Positions 26,772 through 35,373 are shown, numbered from the stretch's first letter. The stretch is DNA of 46,462 bases from Streptosporangiaceae bacterium (GCA_025964695.1 JAOPYK010000093.1:1-46462), one strand, 5' to 3'. Numbers and translations: made by a program. Notes: generated by a model not told the origin, from the letters alone.

Positions 26772-27346
26772 CTCTTGCCTACCTTCGCGTCGAAAATCTT
26801 CCAGGTGCCGGCGACGTACCTCATCTGGGCCTGGTAATAGCCGTTGACCGCCCGGCCTGAGCCCAAGCGTTTTCCGGACTTGGCGTTGTACCTGTATGAG
26901 CCGAGGGTCTGCACGCAGTCCAGAACTGCAACGGTCGTGCGGTCCGGGGTCCAGCCCTGAAGCCGAGGATTCAGCACATTGTGAAATCGCCAGATTTCGC
27001 CGCGGGCGATGCCGGCCTCAATGTCCTTCTCGACAAGGGACAGGATCGGATCCGTGGCGTACTGGCCGAGACCGCTGGGGTCATTGGTCTCGTAGGCTCT
27101 CTCGTAGGCGGCCTGATAGGCCCTATAGCCGCTGAGAACTGATCGGGTGAACTCAGGGGTGGTCATCGCGCTCGGGGCAGGTGCGGCCGTGGCGGGCGAA
27201 TCGGAGGAGATGGCCGACGGAGAAGAGGTGTCGGTGGTGCCCGAGGGGTTGAACGTACCGCTGCTGGTCTTTGGGGTGCTGCCACAGCCTGCTAGCAATG
27301 CGACCAGCACGATCCCACCGAGGGCGGGTACGAACCGGGCGTCCAT
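26765..27346 (-). CDS. Secreted lipoprotein, first gene of a three-gene envelope operon
   Basis: A 193-aa lipoprotein with signal MDARFVPALGGIVLVALLAG and lipobox LLAGC, followed by a 50-residue Ser/Thr/Pro linker. The domain YRAYQAAYERAYETNDPSG, IWRFHNVLNPRLQGWTPDRT, then VAGTWKIFDAKVGKRC looks like an NTF2/SnoaL-like alpha+beta fold, by eye only. GGGGA stands before ATG 27346. A possible -10 (TAGACT, minus strand, near 27397) would start the operon. Its substrate or partner is not evident. Confidence 0.7.
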   Translation of the reverse strand: MDARFVPALGGIVLVALLAGCGSTPKTSSGTFNPSGTTDTSSPSAISSDSPATAAPAPSAMTTPEFTRSVLSGYRAYQAAYERAYETNDPSGLGQYATDPILSLVEKDIEAGIARGEIWRFHNVLNPRLQGWTPDRTTVAVLDCVQTLGSYRYNAKSGKRLGSGRAVNGYYQAQMRYVAGTWKIFDAKVGKRC

Positions 27347-27658
27347 CGCATCCCCGATCTCTCAGCCGACAGCGGGGCTTAGCACCGCAGGAGTCTACTG
27401 AGGCCCCGGATGCGATAGAAGCCCTGTCACAAAGCCGTGACTCGAAATCTTTCGGACTTGACCACGCAGGGTCCATGGACGAGATAGGTCATTTTCACGC
27501 ACGGTCACGGGGTCCGGCGCGACGAGGATCCACTGGTTCCGAGGTCCCTTCCGGGAGATGGTCAAGGCCCGTGGTGGCCGAGGTGGGGCCGGTCAGGCGC
27601 AGCGTGACGGCGAGGGTACGGGGCGAGACGTGGGCACGCGTTGCGGGACCATAGAGCC
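27347..27658. other. Divergent intergenic region, 312 bp
   Basis: Between the envelope operon (minus) and the SEC-C gene (plus). I see the possible minus-strand -10 near 27397 and no clear promoter for the plus gene. No repeat, RNA gene or conserved ORF was found. Confidence 0.4.
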
Positions 27659-28678
27659 ATGGCAGACCGGACGCGTTTGAGTGATGACCTGTTCCAGCCA
27701 CTGGACCTGGAGGAGGTACTCGACGCGGCCTACGAGGACGGCGACGAGGAGGCCGTCCTGGCGCTGATGGAGCGGGCGCTGTCCGATCCGCGTGCCGAGG
27801 GCGACCCGGAGCTGGCGGTCTATCTGGAGGAACTCGCCGACCTGTATGTCGAGGCTGCCAGATACGACGAGGCCATCACCACAGAGCACCGCATCCTGAA
27901 CCTGGACCTCGACCCGGCGGACCGTACCCGGGGGTTCCTGCGCATCGCCGGATTCCACGCACGGGCCGGGCGGCCCGAGGAGGCCATGCGGCTGGTAAGG
28001 CGGGTATTGGCCGAGGAGGACGCCAAGCCGGTCGCCGACCGAGAGTTCAACGTGTACGCCGACGTGGCGCGCACCGTTGGGGAGCTCATCGGGGACACGC
28101 CGACCGCGGTGGACTGGCTCGTGGATGTGATCACGGAGGCCATGGCGGCCGGGCTGCGGCCCGCCCGGTTCATGTTCCTCGACGAGGTACGCCGGCGACT
28201 GGTGAAGGCGTCCGACCCCGTGTTCGACGAAGCGGTCGAGAAGTACGCGGAGCAGGCGCGACAGGCCGCCGCGGCCCGGGCCCCCGCGGCCGTACGGCTG
28301 CGCGTTCCGTACCTCCCGGCGCCGGACTTCGCCGAGGCCCGGCAGAGCGGACTGCCGAACGTGGGCGTCGCGGGCGGCCATGAGGACCACCGGCGGGAGG
28401 TGGAGCGCTCACTCCGGGACTCCATCAGCCGTGGCGGAGCCAGGCCGGGGATCGTCCCCATCGATGTGCCGGGGCTGCTGACCTTCGCTGAGCAGGAAGG
28501 TCGCGACCCCGCCCTGTGGGAGACCTGGCAGGCCTACGCCGAGAGTGACGAGCTCACCCCGGCGGAGTGGCCGCCCGGCCGAAACGACGACTGCTGGTGC
28601 GGGTCCGGGCGCAAGTACAAGAAGTGTTGCGGAGCGCCGGCGTTCGCCGCGCCTCCCGGCTCAGAGCCGGTCGGCTGA
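27659..28678 (+). CDS. TPR-like protein with C-terminal SEC-C zinc motif
   Basis: A 339-aa cytoplasmic acidic protein. Residues 15-180 are helix-turn-helix repeats resembling TPRs (AVYLEELADLYVEAARYDEA, GFLRIAGFHARAGRPEEAMR). The C-terminus has a complete SEC-C motif, CWCGSGRKYKKCCG, the CxCx8CC zinc site first known from the SecA tail. Such proteins often act as adaptors for SecB, ribosomes or unknown partners. ATG 27659 is preferred to an upstream in-frame GTG. Function beyond zinc binding is not known. Confidence 0.85.
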   Translation: MADRTRLSDDLFQPLDLEEVLDAAYEDGDEEAVLALMERALSDPRAEGDPELAVYLEELADLYVEAARYDEAITTEHRILNLDLDPADRTRGFLRIAGFHARAGRPEEAMRLVRRVLAEEDAKPVADREFNVYADVARTVGELIGDTPTAVDWLVDVITEAMAAGLRPARFMFLDEVRRRLVKASDPVFDEAVEKYAEQARQAAAARAPAAVRLRVPYLPAPDFAEARQSGLPNVGVAGGHEDHRREVERSLRDSISRGGARPGIVPIDVPGLLTFAEQEGRDPALWETWQAYAESDELTPAEWPPGRNDDCWCGSGRKYKKCCGAPAFAAPPGSEPVG

Positions 28679-28721
28679 TGGACGCTTGGTGGAGGGGCGG
28701 TTGGTCGACGGTCGACGGTGG

Positions 28722-28754
28722 CCTGGTGGACGCCTGGTGGACGCCTGGTGGACG
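28722..28754. repeat. Three 11-bp tandem repeats between convergent genes
   Basis: Three exact copies of CCTGGTGGACG lie in the 82-bp gap between the SEC-C gene and the helicase-associated gene. The unit closely resembles the 12-bp unit CTGGTGGGACGC expanded inside the crp-like gene. Confidence 0.9.
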
Positions 28755-28760
28755 GCACGG

Positions 28761-30989
28761 TCAGCGGGCTTCGTGGAGACGCTCGGCGATTTCCAGGCTG
28801 GTGGGGGCGGTACGGCCCCGACGGGCCGACGCGGGACGTTGGGGACGTGCTGGGGCGCGGTGCTCCAGGATACGTTCCACCTCGGTGGCACCGGTGGCCG
28901 CCTCCAGGGCCGGGGAGTAGCCGGCCGAGCGCAGGGCCTCCAGGGTCGCCCTGATGGGCTGGGCACTGATCAGCACGGTGGGCGCGATCCGGCGCAGCCC
29001 GAGTTTGCGCAGCGCTCGGTGCTGGGAGAGTTCCAGGACCAGGGATTCGTCGTCGGAGCGCAGACAGCAGGCCGACCGCACCACGCGGACCGAGCCGTGC
29101 TTTCGGGCGGTGTCCCGGATCAGATACTCCAGCGGCTGGGGCAGTGCCCCCCGAGAGACCCCGGTGAGCCGTTCGAGCAGATCGGTCGCGTCGGCGCCGC
29201 CATCGAGGCCTCGGCGTACCGACGCCGGGGCGAATCGCCACACTTGCGCCTGCCCTTCAGATTCACGGTCGGCGATGGAGTCCAGCAGCGAGGCCAGCTC
29301 GGGCGCGGGGGTACCGGAGACGATCGCGGTCAGATCAGCCTGGAAGCGCGCCGTGGTCTGGGGCGGGGGCAGCAAGCCGTTCAGCGCCGCCGACAGCCGG
29401 CCGCGATAGGAGCCGCTGGTGTCGAGGCCACCCGTTTCGAGCTGCCTCTCGGGGCCGGCTACGGGCGCCGTTTCCAGCATCTCCAGCACCACGTGTCCGG
29501 TCTCGGTGAGCATGCCCAACGCGGAGACGGCGAGCAACTGGGCCTCGAGGAGAGTGGCCCACACCCGTTCGTCGCCGTACTCCCGGACGCACATCGGCCG
29601 GTGCCAGGCGGCCGCCTCCGCCAGGTCCTGCCCGGCGGTACGTGGTGACAGCCCGGTGCCCGGGGGAAGCGCGGCGAGGGAGCGCAGCACGGAGCCGCGC
29701 AGTCCCACCGCGCACGGGTCCCGCGAACCGGCCAGCGCCACCGGGTTCTCGCCGTTCTCCGGCCACCAGGTGACGATGTCCTTGATAGTGGCCCAGGCCG
29801 CGATGACCGATGCCAGCCGCTCCCCGGGCGGACGCTTGAGCCAGTCGTCGTAGAGGGGGGTAGGCAGCAGGCGCGGATAGTCGGCCTTCTTCTTGGGAGC
29901 CTCGATACCGAGCAGCGAGGCGGCCTCGCAGAGATCGATCCAGAATCGGGCCTCGTCCTCGTCCACACCGAGCGCCTTCGCCAGTCGACGAGTTTCCCGT
30001 ACCGCCAGGCCGCCGCTTTTGCGCAACGTGGCCGGCTCGCGGGCCAGGGTCTTCAGCAGCAGGCCGATCCGGTTGTCGGCGGCGGCCGCCGCGGACTGTG
30101 CCTCGCCGCGCATCCGGTCGAGAGGTACGGGGACGGTGGCCGGCCGTGGCGGCTCAGAGGTGAACGGTGAGCTGCCTGGGCCGCCGAGGACCCGGGCGAC
30201 CTCCAGGGGCACTTCCGCCCGGTCCCGCCCGGCGGGGACCAGCAGTCCGCGACGGGCCAGCCAGTCGGTGTCCGGGTCACCGGAACCCCCTTCCCGCAAC
30301 GAGTACCTGCCGGCCTTCAGCTCGAAGCAGTAGGTGCCCAGCAGTGCCTGTTCGGACAGCAGCTTGCCGAGCATCTGACGGGCGTCATCCGGAGCCGACG
30401 AGATCAAGGCGCGGACCTGGCCCTGGTCGCTCAGCATCGCGACGATCCGGCGCTGGGCGTCGATCCGGGTGGTCGAGTCGATGCCGAGGTGTTCGGCGAT
30501 CGTCATGACCGGGGCCTTGTTGAACGAGGACGTCAGTGCCCGGTCGAGGGTCGCGGGCACGTATTCGCGCGCGACGAAGCTCTGGCGGACCAGCGCGGGC
30601 ACCCGGATGCGGTCCGGCCCGGCGGGCAGCAGGAGCAGCTTGGCGCGCAGACCGTCCAGCACGGTCCGGGCGGAGGCGTCGCCCCCGACCGCGGTCAGCA
30701 GGTCCGCCACCGCGACGGGGCGAGAGGCCGGGTACGGGTAGCCGTAGATGCCGCGGTCCAGGTCCTGCGTGAGCCGTGCCGCGCTGGTCAGCAGTTCCTG
30801 CTCAGGCCTGTTGATCTCGTGCAACAGTTCGTAGGAGTAGCGGTCGTCGAGCAGCTGCCGGGCGAGATCCGGGAGGTTACGCGGTACGGATCCGTACCTG
30901 AGCAGATGCGGCCGCTGGTCGAGTAGACCTGCGAGCTCCTCCGCCGAACGTCGCTTCAGCCAGGCGATCAGGTCGTCGATGTCGCTCAC
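28761..30989 (-). CDS. Helicase-associated-domain protein (XPB/Ssl2-like N-terminal family)
   Basis: A 742-aa protein that I match by eye to the actinobacterial family annotated 'helicase-associated domain-containing protein', related to the XPB/Ssl2 N-terminal region. The opening (LIAWLKRRSAEELAGLLDQR, then RPHLLRYGSVPRNLPDLARQ) and the late RSDDESLVLELSQHRALRKL with LRRIAPTVLISAQP fit it. No Walker A or DEAH motif is present, so it is not itself a helicase. It may be a DNA-binding partner. GTG 30989 is chosen: TAGGGT on the minus strand lies 8 nt upstream, hinting at a leaderless mRNA, and an upstream TTG lacks support. Confidence 0.78.
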   Translation of the reverse strand: MSDIDDLIAWLKRRSAEELAGLLDQRPHLLRYGSVPRNLPDLARQLLDDRYSYELLHEINRPEQELLTSAARLTQDLDRGIYGYPYPASRPVAVADLLTAVGGDASARTVLDGLRAKLLLLPAGPDRIRVPALVRQSFVAREYVPATLDRALTSSFNKAPVMTIAEHLGIDSTTRIDAQRRIVAMLSDQGQVRALISSAPDDARQMLGKLLSEQALLGTYCFELKAGRYSLREGGSGDPDTDWLARRGLLVPAGRDRAEVPLEVARVLGGPGSSPFTSEPPRPATVPVPLDRMRGEAQSAAAAADNRIGLLLKTLAREPATLRKSGGLAVRETRRLAKALGVDEDEARFWIDLCEAASLLGIEAPKKKADYPRLLPTPLYDDWLKRPPGERLASVIAAWATIKDIVTWWPENGENPVALAGSRDPCAVGLRGSVLRSLAALPPGTGLSPRTAGQDLAEAAAWHRPMCVREYGDERVWATLLEAQLLAVSALGMLTETGHVVLEMLETAPVAGPERQLETGGLDTSGSYRGRLSAALNGLLPPPQTTARFQADLTAIVSGTPAPELASLLDSIADRESEGQAQVWRFAPASVRRGLDGGADATDLLERLTGVSRGALPQPLEYLIRDTARKHGSVRVVRSACCLRSDDESLVLELSQHRALRKLGLRRIAPTVLISAQPIRATLEALRSAGYSPALEAATGATEVERILEHRAPARPQRPASARRGRTAPTSLEIAERLHEAR

Positions 30990-31135
30990 GTGCAGCAACC
31001 CTAACCGTCCGATGAGACCTTTTGAGCGGCCTTCGGGATCGTGGGGGGCCAGTCTCTCTGTCGGGTCTTTGTGCGACGGGCCTTCGGGGTAGAGGCTGTG
31101 CTCACACGAGCTGTGTCGTACGAGAGGGGGCGGGA

Positions 31136-31372
31136 ATGAGTCGCGGAGGCATCATCGCGTTAGCCGGTGCCGCTGTCGCAGCCGGAGCGGTGGCCGCCGG
31201 CTGGCTGTTCGGAACCGGTTCTGCTCAGGCCGAGGAGCCACGGCCCTCACCGCCCGGGCAGGTGGTCGGACATGAAACCGGCCAGGACCCGGAGAGCGTG
31301 CAGAAGTACTGGACGCCCGAGCGCCAGAAGGACGCCACGCCGGCTGCGATGCCGGAGGCCCCCGGCGGCTGA
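31136..31372 (+). CDS. Small exported protein with a YWTPER motif
   Basis: A 78-aa protein: signal peptide MSRGGIIALAGAAVAAGAVA ending near SAQA|EE, then about 45 mature residues containing VQKYWTPERQKDATPAAMP. The motif YWTPERMxxATP is familiar from the N-terminal pro-region of actinobacterial trypsin-like secreted peptidases, but no protease domain follows; the gene simply stops. It may be a free-standing pro-peptide-like inhibitor or a truncated relic. No clear Shine-Dalgarno sequence is present; GGGCGGGA is closest. Confidence 0.6.
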   Translation: MSRGGIIALAGAAVAAGAVAAGWLFGTGSAQAEEPRPSPPGQVVGHETGQDPESVQKYWTPERQKDATPAAMPEAPGG

Positions 31373-31396
31373 GGCCTGCTGACCTGGGCCGCGAGA

Positions 31397-31588
31397 TCAG
31401 GCTGGAGCCGGCCAACGAAACGAGGTCGAACCGGGCCCGGAACGAGCCGGCGACCAGGGCGCGACCAGGCCCGTTCCCGCGGGCCGGAACCGCCCCGCGG
31501 TGTTCACCGTGGTGCCGCACGCGGCCGACAGGAGGGCCAGGGTGGCGATTCCCGCGGCGGTGCGGATCCGGCGGTCTTGGCTGTCCAT
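31397..31588 (-). CDS. Very small putative lipoprotein
   Basis: A 63-aa ORF with a convincing lipoprotein signal, RRIRTAAGIATLALLSAAC, cleaved before the Cys, and a mature part of about 40 unstructured residues. TAATCT on the minus strand lies 8 nt before ATG 31588, a plausible leaderless promoter. It could be genuine or the surviving N-terminus of a longer lost lipoprotein. Confidence 0.4.
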   Translation of the reverse strand: MDSQDRRIRTAAGIATLALLSAACGTTVNTAGRFRPAGTGLVAPWSPARSGPGSTSFRWPAPA

Positions 31589-31675
31589 TGGGCCAGAGAT
31601 TACCGAGCTCAGGGCCGTCGCCGGTGGCCATCGGCGATAGATGGCGAACCATCGGTTCTGCAGGAATTCGTCCGT

Positions 31676-32347
31676 TCAGCGGCCGATGTCCCGAACCAGA
31701 TCGAGGGCGAGGGTCAGGTCCAGGTGGAGGAAGGACTCGAACTTGGCGCCGGGCGGTACGGCCGGGTCGGTGGCCAGTTGCCGGAGCACGTGCAGGGCGC
31801 GGGGCACGTTGAGGTCGTCCGACAGTGCCGAGTCGGCCTCCGCGACATAGCCGGAGGACATCGGCTTGCCCGGGGCCTTGGCCCAGCCTGCCATCTCGGC
31901 CCGCCACTCCCGCAGGTCGGCGTCAGCGTCCTCCAGATCCGCCCAGGACGGGTCGAGCGGCTCCCGGTAGTGGCAGCGCAGGATCACCAGCCGCAGCGCG
32001 AGCGGATCCAGCCCGCGGGCCTGCACTTCGTCGGGGCGGGGCAAGGGCGCGGTACCACCGAGTTCGATCTGTCGATGAGCGGGCATCCTGGATGAGACAT
32101 CACCCACACCCAGATCCGCGCCGGGAGGGTCTCCGTCCAGTCCGGGACGGATGTTGAGGTCGGCCGTGGAGCCGTTCATGAAGGCGAAAACGCGCAGCCG
32201 CTGCCGCTCGCAGAAGCGGCGGATGAGGTCGCCGAGCACCTGTCCACGCAGGTCTTCCCCAGAGTTGACACGGAGCACCAGCCGGCCGGGCCTCGCGCAC
32301 GTGATGTCCGAAACACGGCCCGTCCGCTCGTCATACAGCCGCAGCAT
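31676..32347 (-). CDS. Cysteinyl-tRNA synthetase-like protein lacking the catalytic core
   Basis: A 223-aa protein. Its start MLRLYDERTGRVSDI and its C-terminal half (ARGLDPLALRLVILRCHYRE, then DLNVPRALHVLRQLATDP and PPGAKFESFLHLDLTLALDL) follow class I cysteinyl-tRNA synthetase and MshC. The HIGH-type motif, the zinc cysteines and KMSKS, which should precede ARGLDPLAL, are missing; the middle reads GGTAPLPRPDEVQ instead. It therefore cannot form an adenylate. The fold that remains is the N-terminal strand region and the stem-contact helices. TAGGGT lies 6 nt before ATG 32347, so a leaderless start is likely. Intact frame and codon use argue for a maintained gene. Confidence 0.7.
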   Translation of the reverse strand: MLRLYDERTGRVSDITCARPGRLVLRVNSGEDLRGQVLGDLIRRFCERQRLRVFAFMNGSTADLNIRPGLDGDPPGADLGVGDVSSRMPAHRQIELGGTAPLPRPDEVQARGLDPLALRLVILRCHYREPLDPSWADLEDADADLREWRAEMAGWAKAPGKPMSSGYVAEADSALSDDLNVPRALHVLRQLATDPAVPPGAKFESFLHLDLTLALDLVRDIGR

Positions 32348-32441
32348 CCCCCCACCCTAGGTGGCGACCAGCTGTGGCCGTCCAGCCACAGGTGATTTAC
32401 CCCTTGGTAACGTACTTCTCGTCATCAAGACGGGGGAAGTC

Positions 32442-33470
32442 ATGAAGACTCGAGATCTCATCACCTACCGCGTCGGGCCGGAGGGCCAGCCAGAACTATG
32501 GCGGTTCATCCGGGACAGCGCGGACCGCCTGGGGGTGGCCGCGCCCGAGGTGGTGGAGCTTTATCCGGTGCCGGACGTGGAGCTGGCCGGTTCGGGGCGG
32601 CAGAGCCGGCTGTTGCTCGGCCTGCCGTACGTGCTCGGGCTGGACGCCGACGGGCTGGCCGACGTCATCGGGCACGAGCTGACCTATCAGCAGACCCGCC
32701 GGGGCGGGGTTGTCAACCGGCTGCCCGCCCAGGGGATCTGCCCGGAATCGGTGGCGAGCGCGCTGGTGGACGCCGCGCACGTGGCCGTGTCGTTCGAACG
32801 TTTCGTCCTGCAGTACACCGGCCCCCTCGCGAGCGCGGGTTACTACCCGGTCGACCTGTGGGAGGGCTGGCGCTGGACACTGCGCCAGGAGCGCGGCCGG
32901 CAGGCCGCCGCTGCGAGCGTACGACCCGTACCGCTGGATCCGTCCGGCCCGGCGACCGCTCCGGCTCCGGCCGACGGCGGGACCCGGCCCGTGCCGCTAC
33001 GGCCGCTCGGCATCACCACCGAGACCGGCTTCGCCCGGCTGCTGGCCGAGGAGTTCCTGTCGGGCGCCGGCCAGGATCAGCGGCTGCGCCCGGTGACCTT
33101 CGACGAGGTCCCGCACGAGGTCTGGGACGCCGGGCTCAACCGGCAGGCGGTGGCGATCAGGACGGCCGCCGCCTGGCTGCTGCGCCAGCCCCGGGCCACC
33201 GGCCCGGAGGTCCTCGGCCTGGTCGCGGACGGCCGGGCCGCGGAGATCCTGCGCAGCGCGGGAGTGGAGTCGCCCGGGCTGGAACCGGCCGCCCGTACAC
33301 TCGGCCCGCTGGTGCACGAGGCGCTGCGCCGCCGGATGTACCGCTTCGAGCATCCGCTGCGCCAGAACCTCTACGTGGGACCGGCCTGGGACCGCATCGA
33401 CGTCGCCGAACTGCTGGAGTCGGTGGACCAGCCCAACGTGCTCGCCCGCCTCGGCTACCTGCTCACCTGA
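32442..33470 (+). CDS. M48-like metallopeptidase homologue with an incomplete zinc motif
   Basis: A 342-aa protein. The stretch LLLGLPYVLGLDADGLADVI-GHELTYQQTRRG parallels the active-site helix of M48 (HtpX/Ste24-type) peptidases, where the motif is HExxH. Here HELTY replaces the second His with Tyr, so standard zinc catalysis is not expected. The remaining sequence is soluble and helical with a Pro-rich linker (about residues 165-195), without the membrane helices of HtpX. GGGGGA precedes ATG 32442. It is divergent from the catalytically stripped CysRS-like gene. Alternative: an unrelated protein with a chance HEL sequence. Confidence 0.55.
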   Translation: MKTRDLITYRVGPEGQPELWRFIRDSADRLGVAAPEVVELYPVPDVELAGSGRQSRLLLGLPYVLGLDADGLADVIGHELTYQQTRRGGVVNRLPAQGICPESVASALVDAAHVAVSFERFVLQYTGPLASAGYYPVDLWEGWRWTLRQERGRQAAAASVRPVPLDPSGPATAPAPADGGTRPVPLRPLGITTETGFARLLAEEFLSGAGQDQRLRPVTFDEVPHEVWDAGLNRQAVAIRTAAAWLLRQPRATGPEVLGLVADGRAAEILRSAGVESPGLEPAARTLGPLVHEALRRRMYRFEHPLRQNLYVGPAWDRIDVAELLESVDQPNVLARLGYLLT

Positions 33471-33486
33471 CTACCTGCTCACCTGA
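33455..33486. repeat. 16-bp tandem duplication at convergent gene ends
   Basis: Two exact copies of CTACCTGCTCACCTGA. The first contains the stop codon of the M48-like gene; the second contains the stop codon of the convergent methyltransferase gene read on the other strand. Confidence 0.9.
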
Positions 33487-34297
33487 CGCGGGACAGAGCG
33501 GGAGCGGCATGGGTGAGCTCGGGCGGCGGCGTGCTGCCGTCCGGCTTGCGTACGGCCGCGAAGCGCAGCCGCACGTAGTCGGCGACCCAGCCGGATTCGC
33601 GGCGTAGCGCCGGGGCGGCCAGCATGTTGATCCGCTCGAGGAGTGCCTCGGTCAGCTCCGGCGGTACGTCGGTGAGGGGCTCTGCGGCGAAGATCCGGAC
33701 CCAGTCGGCGGCGCCGCCCGGGCCTTCGGTCATCCGGGTGGGCCGGTCGAAGTACTCCAGCAGCCGTACGGTGAAGCCGCCGTCCTCGAGTCGGTTGGCG
33801 TACTCGGCGGGGCTTGGGAAGTACCACGGCAGTTCCGGCTCGGCGAGCCCGAACTCCCGCCAGGCGGTCTGCATCGCGGCGATCAGTTCGGCGCAGTTGC
33901 CCGCCCCGCCCATCTCGGCGACGAAACGGCCGCCGGGACGGAGCGCCGCGTGCGCCTGGTTGATCACGGCGTCCGGGTCGCGGGTCATCCAGTGCAGGGC
34001 GCCATTGGAGGCCACCCCGTCGAAGGGCTCCGCGACGGTGAACTCATGGGCGTCACCGACCGCGAAGGACAGTTCCGGGTTGAGCGCCCGTGCTTGAGCG
34101 ATCATCTCCGACGACCCGTCGATGCCGAGTGTCTCGGCGCCGCGCGCGGCGATCTCGGCGGCGAGCGCGCCGGTGCCACAGCCCAGGTCGATGATCTTTT
34201 CTCCTGGCTGCGGGTCGAGCAGATCGACCAGTGGTGCACCGTGAGCGGAGACGTACCCGAAGGCGCTGTCGTACGTCACAACGGCCCAGTTACTCAT
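33479..34297 (-). CDS. Class I SAM-dependent methyltransferase
   Basis: A 272-aa methyltransferase. Motif I is IIDLGCGTGALAAEIAARG, the acidic loop after beta-2 is LGIDGSSEMI, and motif IV/post region FDGVASNGALHWM resembles trans-aconitate methyltransferases and similar small-molecule enzymes. LRPGGRFVAEMGG is motif V. The start MSNWAVVTYDSAFGYVSAHG is typical of the group. The substrate cannot be named. It is convergent with the M48-like gene, leaving only 8 bp between stop codons. Confidence 0.9.
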   Translation of the reverse strand: MSNWAVVTYDSAFGYVSAHGAPLVDLLDPQPGEKIIDLGCGTGALAAEIAARGAETLGIDGSSEMIAQARALNPELSFAVGDAHEFTVAEPFDGVASNGALHWMTRDPDAVINQAHAALRPGGRFVAEMGGAGNCAELIAAMQTAWREFGLAEPELPWYFPSPAEYANRLEDGGFTVRLLEYFDRPTRMTEGPGGAADWVRIFAAEPLTDVPPELTEALLERINMLAAPALRRESGWVADYVRLRFAAVRKPDGSTPPPELTHAAPALSRVR

Positions 34298-34510
34298 CCC
34301 ACCCCCTATCCCCAGTCACGCAAGCAACATATCGGACAATCGGTGCAGGTAACGGTGGGTTGCCGATGGTGGTCCAGGCGGTGTGAAGTTCGTTGCGGGC
34401 TGTACATGCCCGTTACCTCAGGGATGGCGGAGTGGTGGTCCCGTCAGTCGCCTGATGGGGCTGCGGCCAGTCGGTTGGTGGGGTCGGTACGGGGGCGTAC
34501 GGTCTTTGCC

Positions 34511-35323
34511 ATGGCCCAGACCTTGACGCTGCCGGTGCCCGGGACGCTCACCGCGCGGCTCATCGTGGTGGATCCACGTCGGCCCGCGCCGGAGGGGATC
34601 TCCCGAGGGGGCAGCCGGATCCACGAGATCGGGGCGGGTCACGCGGCACTGCCACAGCCGGGGCCGCTCGCTCGTGGCGGGGCGCCGCCCGAGGTACTGG
34701 ACCGGTTGCGGCGGGCCGGGAGGCATCTGCTGGTCGAGGCGAGCGGGCCGCCCGGCTGGCCGCCCCGGCATCTGTTCGAGGCGATGACGTGCGGTGGTGC
34801 GCTTGCGCACCTCACCGGCGGGGTGCTGATCGATCCGCTGACGAGCCGGCTCGTCCCCCCGGAGAGCGTCGACCACGCGCCCGGCGATGCCGGTGCGTTC
34901 CTGCCTCAGCATTTCGTGCGGGTCAGCGGGTCAACTCACGCTGACGGCCTGCACATGTCGACCGTGGGACTCTGCCGGCTCGGGCTCCCCGAGATCCGCA
35001 CCCTCGGGCTGCCGCCGTACCTGGGCCAGGCCTGGGCGCGGCTGACGAACTCGCTCGCCTATCACCTGGTCCAGGATCTGTGGACGGACCTGGAACAGAC
35101 GCTCGGTCTCACCTCCCGCGAGGTGCCCGACGAGCTGTCGGTGACGCCGGACGACGTGGCGATGGCGGAGTCGGAGGACCCGTTGACCGCCTATGAGGTG
35201 CGGGTCCGGCTATGGCCCGGCAACGGCTACCTCACCCTGGTCCCCCCGCGCGGCTTCGCGGGTTCGGAGTCGCAGTGGCGCAGCGAGGTGGTCATCATGC
35301 TCTTCCCCGCCGCGCGGATCTGA
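34511..35323 (+). CDS. Hypothetical protein, possibly DUF4261-like
   Basis: A 270-aa cytoplasmic protein, not confidently assigned. The middle segment HADGLHMSTVGLCRLGLPEI-RTLGLPP followed by a conserved Leu-rich helix (LTNSLAYHLVQDLWTDLEQT) is reminiscent of DUF4261 proteins. ATG 34511 is taken because TACGGT (34498-34503) lies 7 nt upstream, typical of leaderless actinobacterial genes; in-frame codons further upstream lack coding character. The enoyl-CoA hydratase gene follows 50 nt later on the same strand. Function unknown. Confidence 0.65.
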   Translation: MAQTLTLPVPGTLTARLIVVDPRRPAPEGISRGGSRIHEIGAGHAALPQPGPLARGGAPPEVLDRLRRAGRHLLVEASGPPGWPPRHLFEAMTCGGALAHLTGGVLIDPLTSRLVPPESVDHAPGDAGAFLPQHFVRVSGSTHADGLHMSTVGLCRLGLPEIRTLGLPPYLGQAWARLTNSLAYHLVQDLWTDLEQTLGLTSREVPDELSVTPDDVAMAESEDPLTAYEVRVRLWPGNGYLTLVPPRGFAGSESQWRSEVVIMLFPAARI

Positions 35324-35373
35324 TCGCGCCCCTGTCTAGGATGCAGGCGGTTCTGCCGACAGAGGGAGCATTC

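Noticed and set aside
31676-32347. Functional MshC or CysS
   Set aside because: HIGH-type, zinc-binding and KMSKS motifs are all absent.
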